DNA of 64,000 bases from Hormiphora californensis (Eukaryota; Ctenophora; Tentaculata; Cydippida; Pleurobrachiidae): assembly GCA_020137815.1 (NCBI GenBank), contig CM035354.1, positions 5,453,423-5,517,422 on the forward strand, given 5' to 3'. A model generated the notes under the pieces. It made no database searches, was not told where the DNA came from, and saw only the letters and a list, made by a program, of their open reading frames with translations. Position numbers and translations under genes: made by a program. Shown here piece by piece: positions 51,539-64,000 of the stretch. Within the stretch, counting starts at the first letter, position 1. Every line of letters begins with the position of its first letter.

Positions 51539-53034
51539 AGTGATGTTGTTGAAGTTGGTCGATATCGGATAGAAAGCAAAATATAACGAAAAGCGAAATG
51601 GTGATTTCTGAGAGTCATCCCACGGGTTTTAAATTTTTGTTTTTTTAAACTGTGAAAATTATTGTTAAGTTCCTAAGTAAGGTTTCACTCTTTTTTAATT
51701 TCTACGATTTAAAGGCCAAGTTTGAACAATGTGGGGGCCCTATTTAAACAGGGATTACGAAAGGGGCCCTGATATTTCTGGACCTCAAAGGGCCAATGAA
51801 AACCTTTTATAAGAAAATTCTAAACACCAAGACTGTTTAAGACCACGTATTTTTAATTTTTTAAAACCAAATTTGAAATACCCAGTTATCTTTTAAAAAA
51901 AGGAAAATTTAAGAAAAGGGAACATTACCCCTTTTTTTTTTTTCCCCCCCGGGCCCCCCCCCTTTGCAAATTACCCCCAAAATTTCCCCTTTTTTTTTCT
52001 CTCTTTTTTCCCCTTTTCTCTCCTTTCTTTCTTCTATACCCTTCTCCTCTCCTCTCTTTTTTTCCTCTCTCTCTTCTCCTCTCTTTACTGCCTCTTTCCT
52101 TTATCACCTCCCCTTCATTTTTTCATATTAACTTGTCAATATGCATTAATGGAAATATGAAAGGAAACGAAAAGTTTGTGGAAAATCGTATTTTAGACGT
52201 CATTATGACGTCATCCGACGTAATCATTGACGTCGTGACGACGTAATTGTATCACGATATATTTTGAATCAATACGTCAAAGGATCTTGTAAAGTTCTAT
52301 TGACCAAAGCGGTCAGGAAAGGGAGTTTTTGCTCGAAATACATCGAATTTACTGAATTTTTCGTCAAATTTTTGACTTCCGACGCGATTGAAGGGCTCAA
52401 AATAATGAGATATGAAAATTCGCGATATAAAAACTGAAAGTTCAGACAATTTGCCGGTAACGATTTTTCGTCAAATCAGAAATCGGAACACGTCTTCAGG
52501 GTGCTAGAAGCGTTTGAAAAAAGTTAGTCAGTCTCGCGCAATGACGTCACTGATGACGTCATTGCGCGCGTCATAGGTAAGATGGAGAGTCGCCACCCAG
52601 ATGGGTACATGCACGAGACAATTATCTGTCGAATGCCGCTTGGCTTAAGGTCGTACGATGTCTGGTTCATCTCAAACTGGGACCAAACGGAAGCTAACAA
52701 AGCGTCTATACATGTATGTATGTATGTATATATATATCAACCTAGTTATCCCCACACTGAATTTTCTGTTTTGGGGGTGGTGTTATAACTTTTGAACAAA
52801 ATGAGCTAGCCACTTGAAATTTTTACCATCGATAGATGTCTACAAGAAGCTTCTGAGTACAAAATTTCAGCTTCCTAGCTCATCCGGTTCCGGAGTTATG
52901 GCGTGTCAAAAAGTGCCAAAATGGGCTAAAAGTATGAAATAACTATATATACGCTGTGAGCAAGCGGGCCGTTCTTTGGGGGAATTTTTTTCGGGGGGTT
53001 GGATGGGGCCACCTTTGCGCTTGCCAGCGCAGTG
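51539..53034. other. Upstream of the giant gene: noisy homopolymer sequence and TGACGTCA cluster
   Basis: From about 51690 to 52110 the sequence is dominated by long homopolymer runs and looks like poor consensus rather than natural DNA. At 52195-52245 and 52540-52568 there are clustered TGACGTCA/ACGTCAT palindromes of CRE/ATF type. No gene is recognised. Confidence 0.45.
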
Positions 53035-55045
53035 ATATTCATTGCTGAAAAACTATGCCCCCATCGAAGCTATGACAGGTTTATTTATATTACTGGTTGC
53101 TGCAAAGTGACTTTTGAAAACCAAATTTCAAATTTGGCATAAAAAACAACTGAGATTGAACTAAGAAAAAGATATCACAGAACGATTTGTCAAACTGGGT
53201 GGAGTTAAAGTCTCCTAGTATAGTAGTCACGTGACCTGTATCGAGCGTTCTGATTGGTGGAGAGATATCGGGGATCACTCCCTCTCAAAAAGTCAAGTTG
53301 AGTAGCTGTGAGACGTGTGTCGTTGTGGCAAATGTTTCGCATACTTTTCAACTTTTCAGACAGAATTGAGGTGTCGGGGGAAAACACCCCACCCTCTACT
53401 GCTGCAGGGGTATTAGGTATAATCCTGGGTCAACTAATATATAATCCTAAACCAAACTATTCAGCTGTAGTAATTCATCGTCCAATCAACAATCACATAA
53501 TAATTTCTGAGCTGGTTCCATATTGGACACGTGGTATGTATGAACGTATGTCTCAGATTACAGTTGTGCATGCACATGATAGTAACCCGATACACCATTT
53601 CAGTAATACCCTGTTGTGTGCGTGTAAAATGTTGCTTGCCTCTATTCTACTTCTTCTGGGGACGAGCCTCCACCAGGTACGTGGCATTTGAAAGTTATCG
53701 CAGGCGGGGGTGATTGTCACAAAAAGTAAATTTACAAATTGAACAGCTTTTGTGGAGTTTTTCTCGAATCTCCATTTCATTAATAATGCATAAATGTTGA
53801 GATCTGTATGCATCTCGTTAATAGAGGGACTAGGGATGGGGGTTGAATGATCGAAAACAATTCAATACCCAATCCAATAGATCCCCGTACTCAGGTTACA
53901 TGTGAGGTGACTTGGAAATACAATCCAGGGTGTACGACCCGAAATTGTGGGAGGCAAATGCTTCTTGCCTCGACAAGCAGCAATGCTACCTCCCTTTGGA
54001 GCACCAGGACAGTAACCCTATCTGGAATATTCTATGGGGGAGAGGGGGATTGTCTGTTAACTGGACTCTATTCGATGAAGGTAGTTAATTGTCAAGGATA
54101 TACTTTATAATTTAAGTTATAATTACCTATTTTACCTCTGATTTTCTGGGCTCTCAGATTCTGCTGAATGATTCACAAATTCACGCGAGAGACCCTTAAC
54201 TGGGTGACTTTGTAACCAAATGGTTGACCGCATGCTCATGTTTATAACTATGTACATACCTATAACTACGAGCTATAACCATTAGTGATCCCCTCTCTCT
54301 CTCTGACCTACTTTTGGCTTTCAAATTTAATGGCTTGTATCTTTTTCGCTGTTTTTCTGTCTCTATCCCCTCTCTCATGTCTAACCTTCCTATCTCTCTC
54401 CTCTAGTAACTACCCCTCATCTCTCTCCTGTCCAGATGAACCGACAGCAGTATCCATATCTGCTGCTAGCAGTCTCGGTCTGAATATCGACTCCATTACC
54501 CTCCGAGGCGGCAATGGAGAGGAGGAAACTCTGCCTCTATCTACGGAATCCTGGGAGGCCCTGAAACATGAGGGTGGCGAGAGCAATGCTACTTTTATAT
54601 ACGGGACAAGCTTTGCAACTGTCAAGGTTTGATCCCATTTTTATGCTTCCCTAATCGCATATGCACCCACATGACAGGTTTAAATGATTATACCCTAGAA
54701 AACCGTTCCTTCTCTTACTAAATCATGTATAATCCACATGACATGTTAAAGGTTTAAACGATTATGTTATACCCTCATAAAGCCTTCTTTCCCCTACTCA
54801 CTCGAATTATATATATATTCTTATATATTTAAGGTTCTAGTGAACGACGAGGAAGGGAGAATGGGTCCCCTGCCTCACTTGAAGTTCTCTCAAAACGTCA
54901 CCATCGTAGATATTGCAGTTAATATCTCTAAAATACCGGGGAAATCGATCCAACTCCCAACGAGTGCCATTCTCCGTAAGTGCTTTTGGTTTTAGAAGTC
55001 GTTCATATACTGGAGAGTTTTCCTATAAATGGTTGACATACTATA
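53035..55045. repeat. Inverted segmental duplication, copy 2
   Basis: Reverse complement of 27929-29951 with many single-base indels and substitutions clustered in parts, such as the second exon. It continues beyond 55045 into further exons that copy 1 lacks, so copy 2 is the more complete locus but of poorer quality or more decayed. Confidence 0.9.
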
Positions 55046-55555
55046 GGTACCCGAAGAAGGAGACATTTTTATAGACGATTTAATGGGAACTGCCCCAGAT
55101 GCTCCCAGAGCTTTCAAGTTGACATATATCAATCCATTACAGAAGTGGACATGGCAAGTGAAGGTGAGGGTATGGTGTTCAATGACAATAAGAAGTCATT
55201 TGATGACGAGGTTGCACCCGCCCTCTTCAAATATGCCATATTCACGGATAACATCACTGACTGTAAGTTCGTCTTTCCATGTGGCCTGTTGGGGGGGGGG
55301 GGGCATCATGTCAACAAATTTGTTATTTTCCAGCGCAGTGAGAAACGGTCGAGTAAAGTAGTTATCAATCTTTGATACCAATAACCTGTATTACTTCAGA
55401 AAAGTAATTGACACTTTCTTGCAGCTGTGATTGATAAAGTGTATGCCCTCTGGAGGCCCATCGTCTACACAGATGCGACAAGGAAGATCCTATCAAGGAT
55501 GTCTTTTAACAGAAGTGCAGATCCTTCCCCCACTGGCTCTTCCTTACTCACCAAG
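53629..55555 (+). pseudogene. Receptor-like gene, 5' half, copy 2 (frame-damaged, two more ectodomain exons)
   Basis: Plus-strand exons 53629-53676 (signal peptide), 53895-54080, 54436-54626, 54834-54975, 55047-55262 and 55425-55555. Compared with copy 1, the second exon is 10 nt shorter (186 against 196) and the fourth has one extra C at its donor. Exon five changes frame near 55150 (INPLQKW, then DMASEGEGMVFNDN). These breaks destroy the frame unless they are sequence errors. The last exon (VIDKVYALWRPIVYTD, then SPTGSSLLTK) ends in phase 0, which matches the exon at 30191. No transmembrane exon follows in this copy. Confidence 0.6.
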
Positions 55556-56380
55556 GTACAGGGGACTAGGGAACATCTAGGGGGTCTGGAGAGATAGAAA
55601 TAAATTGGTACAGGGAAAGGGACCTGTACGAGGGGGTCCGGAGATCTAGTGACTAGTTAGTTCCCTGGAGAATTGAAGTTATGTGTATTTGAATGGGGAG
55701 ACTGCGTCATTATTCTGTTTGATATTATGGTTTTATATAATCTAGGACTCAAGTCTCAGGGGGGGGGGGGGTTTTGAAGGGAATGCAATCACACCTAATA
55801 TAAATAAATTATCATCACGGAATCGTGAGATTCGAACAGATAATCAATTATACATTTTTGAATGACGGTATGTCTAGACTTTGGGAATTAATAATACAAT
55901 CATTCAAAGACTTCGTCAGACTGCTAGGCCGGGGTGTTTTAAATATCAGCGGGCGAAAATTTGTCTGATATACCCCGCCCGCTATAAAAAGCATGGATGA
56001 TTTTGCCGCTAAAACTTATAATCAATAAATCCTTGCTATATCAAGTATAAACCCCTCGAGGGTTTTATACTTGATATACCGATCCCTTTGGTCGGGTTTT
56101 ATACCATATGTACCACCCTCCCTGCTTCGCAGGTCGGGCAGTATATGGTGTAGCGAATGACCCTAGCGTGTGACCCGCTACATAAACCCGCTACATATAA
56201 ACCCGGGTTTATTGTTGATATCGAAGACACCTCACACTCTTCGCGGCCTTCGTTTGGGACGCTTCGCACGCCGGCAAGGGAGGGATAACTTCGTTACCAA
56301 GGTTTATTGATTATATATCTGCATCGAATGTAATTCTATGGAACAAAACTTGTGTCTATAGAGATTAGTACAGATATTAA
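55556..56380. other. Intergenic with short palindromic motifs
   Basis: Contains a poly-G run (55760-55771) and G/C-rich inverted pairs around 56040-56310. One is a block (ccggcaagggagggataact, then tcgttaccaa) related to 18510-18535. No gene seen. Confidence 0.45.
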
Positions 56381-57683
56381 GGGTACACCTGGCGTTTTTC
56401 ATCATCGAGTGCCCAACCAAATGACTTCACCAGGGTTTAGGCCATACAAAATGGACCTCAAATATGCAATTTTAGCCCTAAAGTCGAATTCATATTTTTG
56501 CTACAGCCTATTTTCAAAGTGGCGTTTTTTCAATTTTTGTTGAAATTTTTAACCTCAGGACCACTTTTTTTGAGATAGAAACATTAAATTCTTGGAATTT
56601 GAAGAGAATATAAAGGTGAATAAGCCCAAAGAAGGATTTTTGAAATAGAGCTTATTTCTGGCCATGAGAACGGTTTACTTTTTTGCTTCTTTGACACGCT
56701 GGCTGAGAATGTTCCCATGCTTCATTAGAGATGAAAATCTGGAAATAGTTGCTCAAAACGATTATCTATGTGGCCCAAAAATTTTGGAACTTTCCCGCCA
56801 AAGATGTGGTATACAGAGCTTTTTTTGTGAAACCTGTCTTTTTGAAAAAGAGGGAAATTCCCTGTATCTCAAAAACGGATGATCGTAGAGACCTGGGACC
56901 AAGCTTAATCGATTCAGACGGTCCGATTTTGGGGGGGTCTTCTGAGAGACATTTTGCTCCTACTCCAACCGTTTTTGCTGTAATTGCGAAAAAGGTATCA
57001 GCAAGTAAGGGGGAAATCAGCCCGAAGCAGGCTACTGGAATAGAGTTGTTTCCCCTTTTCATAGAATTAGTTTTTTGCAATTACAGCAAAATCGGTTGGA
57101 GTAGGAGCAAAATGTCTCTCAGAAGACCCCCCCAAAATCGGACCTTCTGAATCGATTAAGCTTGGTCCCAGGTCTCTATGATCATCCGTTTTTGAGATAC
57201 AGGGAATTTCCCTCTTTTTCAAAAAGACAGGTTTCACAAAAAAAGCTCTGTACACCACATCTTTGGCGGGAAAGTTCCAAAATTTTTGGGCCACATAGAT
57301 AATCGTTTTGAGCAACTATTTCCAGATTTTCATCTCTAATGAAGTATGGGAACATTCTCAGCCAGCGTGTCAAAGAAGCAAAAAAGTAAACCGTTCTCAT
57401 GGCCAGAAATAAGCTCTATTTCAAAAATCCTTCTTTGGGCTTATTCACCTTTATATTCTCTTCAAATTCCAAGAATTTAATGTTTCTATCTCAAAAAAAG
57501 TGGTCCTGAGGTTAAAAATTTCAACAAAAATTGAAAAAACGCCACTTTGAAAATAGGCTGTAGCAAAAATATGAATTCGACTTTAGGGCTAAAATTGCAT
57601 ATTTGAGGTCCATTTTGTATGGCCTAAACCCTGGTGAAGTCATTTTGTTGGGCACTCGATGATGAAAAACGCCAGGTGTACCC
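56381..57683. mobile_element. 1.3-kb foldback element flanked by TTAA
   Basis: Two arms of about 610 bp are near-perfect inverted copies around a loop at about 56990-57075. The ends read GGGTACACCTGGCG...CGCCAGGTGTACCC and are bordered by TTAA (56377-56380 and 57684-57687). The short ORFs on both strands are mirror images of each other and not genes. The target site is the same kind as for the element at 22365, but the sequence is unrelated. Confidence 0.9.
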
Positions 57684-57687
57684 TTAA

Positions 57688-58962
57688 TGTTATACTACCA
57701 TATTCCAATCACCAACATACGTGTGTTACTAACTAGTATACTTACCTGCACGGCACAATACTGTTATTTCATTAGGATCCCGCGCTGTCATCCATACGAC
57801 TATTTAGAGTGACCCTCTCGCCTCACCGGGCATTGTAAAGAGGCCGGCCTCTCTGTGTTACATTTTAGAATTCTTCTGTATCTCCCCCTGCAGTACTACT
57901 ATCATATGTACTTTTAGAATATATATTTTAGTAGTACATACCCAAAACTAGCACCTTTAAACTCGGTTATGTCATACTTGCGGGTGTTATAATATGTCTA
58001 GGGTGCAATCTTCAGCTTGATAGACTTTTTGATATCTGATATCTGATAGACTTTTTGATATCTGTATAACATGAATTCATCTTTTTTTTCTTCGAAGAAT
58101 CATCTTAGTTGGTTGTAATAATGGTGCATAGCTTAATCTCGTTAAAGATAAGCAACTCAAAAGCTAAGAAACTTCCTCGTTGGGATGTCTCTGAATTCTT
58201 TGATTCACATTTTAAAAGTTTCATTTAAAAAAGGTTCATACGATATCGTTTCTCTAAATCGACAGTATTTAAAAGAGCAATTACTGTTATAGCTCAAGCT
58301 GCAGCCCATACCATTTCGATGAATTGTGTAATACCCCACCGTGCCTATTTTATAGTTTATATTGGTAGAACTTTCAAGAAATCTTCTGTTTGTTATCGGT
58401 AGAACTCATAATATAATAATGGATGGTCCCGCCACGGTGGTGCCTTATTCTGCGTGAGGTAGCCTATATAACAGTTGTTATATGTTCTAACCCTCCTTTA
58501 CGGGCGCGGGAAACAGGGCCGCGAGCAAGGCAATATAATACAGCAGGTGTGGTTCCTTTTTCACGGTTGAGGGGTGATCGTTGTTAGAAACCTTGTGTGT
58601 CATGTATTCTGCCGCTCAGGTCAGTAGCAGATGGTGGGCAGCTGTTGAGTGTGCGGATCATTATTAGAACTATTATATGCGTGAAGATCATTCTTTGAAG
58701 GACATAATGGCAAAAGTAATATTTGGCCTCTGATAATTATATTTTACTTTTATCAAAGTGTTATATATTGGTGGTGCAACATGGTGTGATAGTGATTAAA
58801 TATCTCTGAGGAGCAATGTATGCTATTTATAACCGGTATCATATCGGCTGTAATACACTATATATATCCATTGTTTGAAAACGGGGTTGTAGAAATAATC
58901 ACCATGCGTGTAACATGTTGCATATAACTGTAATACAGTTACTGTATTCATATATATACCTA
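57688..58962. other. Intergenic, no gene seen
   Basis: AT-rich. Holds copy 2 of the small ttctaaccctcc repeat (58479-58534). No coding sequence recognised. Confidence 0.45.
58479..58534. repeat. Small dispersed repeat, copy 2
   Basis: ttctaaccctcctttacggg, then a G/C-rich part ending gcgagcaaggcaa. Related to 5150-5204 and 59625-59690. Confidence 0.5.
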
Positions 58963-59141
58963 CAGTCGGACCCCGATTTAACGGCCCCCAATTTAACGGC
59001 ACCCCGATTTAACGGCAGGATAATCTTCCCCCGATATAGGAAATTAACAGTATTTGACCCCGATTTAGCGGACACCCCGATTTAACTGCTAACGGACAAA
59101 ACCTTTTCCCCCGAGAGTGCCGTTAAATCGGGGTCCGACTG
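58963..59141. mobile_element. Pogo/Tigger-like miniature element with TA flanks
   Basis: Terminal inverted repeats CAGTCGGACCCCGATTTAAC and its complement at the right end (to 59141), with TA on both sides (58961-58962 and 59142-59143). Internally there are repeats of the end motif ccccgatttaacgg. CAGT-type ends and TA duplication suit pogo-like Tc1/mariner elements. No transposase. Confidence 0.8.
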
Positions 59142-59221
59142 TATATAACATAAAAATATATATTTAACGAGAAAGAGAGGCCTGCTTCCCCAGAATTGGT
59201 TCCCTCAACTTTGACTATATA

Positions 59222-59267
<46 letters not shown>

Positions 59268-59954
59268 TTAGCTATCACATGTGGGTTTGTAACTATAGAT
59301 CACGTGTTTATAGGGCGTTAATGCAAAATATACAGAGGAGTCAACGCGTTACCATTACTTGTTATACTACAATATAATATACTAAGCCTCACAAAAGTTT
59401 CATAAATTTGTGAACCTGCACACGATCACCCTCTCTCTCTCTCTCTCGATATCAGTCTCCACCTATAGTTTGACACGTGCGGGATCGCACTTCAGCCCAC
59501 TTGACGAACATGCTATAATGCTTTCAATCTTCATCACAATTATCCTTTCTTGGTAAAGCAACCAGAGATGCGATACCTGCAAGAACCCTCGTCCCACACA
59601 CAACATCTATCATCGTGTTCCTTGTTATGTTCTAACCCTCCCTTTACATTGTTTCGGGGCGCCCGAAACACAGTCTAGCCAGGCAACGTGTTCCAAGCAT
59701 TTAGCTTGATCATTATTTTATGTAGTTAATCCGTTTCCTATAAATCATGGAAAATCATTAGGCTACAGATTATACCTTTACAGATTTTGCTGGTAGAGAA
59801 ATTGAAGGCAGAACTAACTTAGTTAATATATAGAATCTTGAATATTCCTACAGGAATATTCCTACAGGCATGCTTTGAACAGGTTCAAAGATTGCCTACT
59901 TAGGGGGGTTTATATCTTGTCTCCTGGGAAGTATCGCCTGATTCGTAAAAGTTG
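59142..59954. other. Intergenic with AT run and small repeat copy 3
   Basis: (AT)n at 59217-59262, a CT tract at 59430-59449 and copy 3 of the ttctaaccctcc repeat (59625-59690). No gene seen. Confidence 0.45.
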
Positions 59955-60512
59955 GCAGGTCGGTAGAACTTCGAAAGAATTTAGGGCAGGTCAATTTAGG
60001 GCAGGTCTGAATTTAGGGCGGGTCTGAATTTAGGGCAGGTCTGAATTTAGGGCAGGTCAATTTAGGGCAGGTCTGGGCAGGTCGGTAGAACTTCGACAGA
60101 ATTTAGGGCAGCTCTGAATTTAGGGCAGCTCTGAATTTAGGGCGGGTCTGAATTTAGGGCAGGTCTGAATTTAGGGCAGGTCGGAATTTAGGGCAGGTCA
60201 ATTTAATATTATTTACTTGTTACAATAGTTATGGAGAGATATTAGAAGATAAGAATTTGGGTCAATGTTTTAGATGAGTAGGAATAGCGAGAAGCCACGT
60301 ACAGGGGATTGTGCGACGTGCCGAGAGGAGAAGCTGCCACGTCAGCCTAGGCTGAACTATCGGTTAAATGTAAATTTATGCCGTTATTAACGAAAAATTG
60401 GAGAAAAATCGAAAATTCTCTCCTCTCATATCTCGCTCCCTGGTCACCTCTTTCTCAGACCTGCCCTAAATTGACCTGCCCTAAATTCTGTCGAAGTTCT
60501 ACCGACCTGCCT
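59955..60512. mobile_element. hAT-like miniature element with internal 17-bp array
   Basis: Imperfect terminal inverted repeats of about 55 bp (gcaggtcggtagaacttcg... and its complement at 60463-60512) are bordered by the 8-bp direct repeat AAAAGTTG (59947-59954 and 60513-60520), the duplication size of hAT elements. Next to the left end the unit gaatttagggcaggtct is repeated about ten times (59978-60200). No coding capacity. Confidence 0.75.

Positions 60513-64000
<3,488 letters not shown>

Noticed and set aside
51690-52110. Possible purine/pyrimidine-rich regulatory tract
   Set aside because: Long runs of c, t and a of changing length look like low-quality consensus, so no biological claim is made.
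56749-57400. Several mirrored ORFs on both strands
   Set aside because: They are the two arms of the TTAA foldback element read in opposite directions. No protein family is visible.

Overview
The window is eukaryotic and reads as an invertebrate metazoan genome. It has many short GT-AG introns and animal-type genes (CFAP53, SLC22-type transporter, CDC34/UBE2R, UBALD, ALDH4A1). It also has LINE remnants, foldback elements and very abundant microsatellites and poly-G runs. A sponge or another early-branching animal would fit, but I cannot name the species from sequence alone. A 100-base N gap (31993-32092) and a noisy homopolymer stretch near 51.7-52.1 kb show draft-quality assembly, so single-base frame breaks must be read with care.

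Layout. 0-2.3 kb: the 5' part of an SLC22-like transporter and, just upstream on the same strand, the first five exons of CFAP53 (both minus). 2.4-11.5 kb: gene-poor, with LINE 3' remnants and a dispersed hairpin repeat. 11.57-14.76 kb: a complete four-exon gene for a divergent SF2 helicase-like protein of 900 residues (plus). 15.69-18.86 kb: complete five-exon CDC34/UBE2R E2 (minus), tail-to-tail with the helicase gene. 19.88-20.21 kb: UBALD (minus). 21.7-23.0 kb: two inverted-repeat elements, the second ending 32 bp before the start codon of ALDH4A1. 23.07-27.44 kb: ALDH4A1, ten exons, with frame breaks in exon 7 (plus).

27.9-55.6 kb: a rearranged region. A single-pass receptor-like gene is split into a truncated inverted copy of its 5' half (27.9-29.95 kb, minus), its transmembrane and cytoplasmic 3' exons (30.2-31.9 kb, plus), and a second, damaged copy of the 5' half carrying two more exons (53.0-55.6 kb, plus). 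The inverted copies bracket about 23 kb. That interval holds a small type I membrane protein gene, a broken envelope-glycoprotein-like gene, a LINE ORF1 remnant and the main object of interest. This is a nine-exon gene of 13.2 kb (38309-51538, minus) whose phase-consistent exons encode, in order, an SGNH/GDSL hydrolase, a proline/threonine repeat region, a basic repeat region of the Helitron type, a DUF6570-like region, an HUH Rep domain with a two-tyrosine motif, a full PIF1-type helicase and, after one in-frame TGA, a Ulp1/C48 cysteine protease.

55.6-64 kb: gene-free, with a 1.3-kb TTAA-flanked foldback element, a pogo-like and a hAT-like non-autonomous element, and long CT/GA tracts. A recurring oddity across unrelated genes is tandem duplication spanning a splice junction (five cases), which creates arrays of decoy donors or acceptors.
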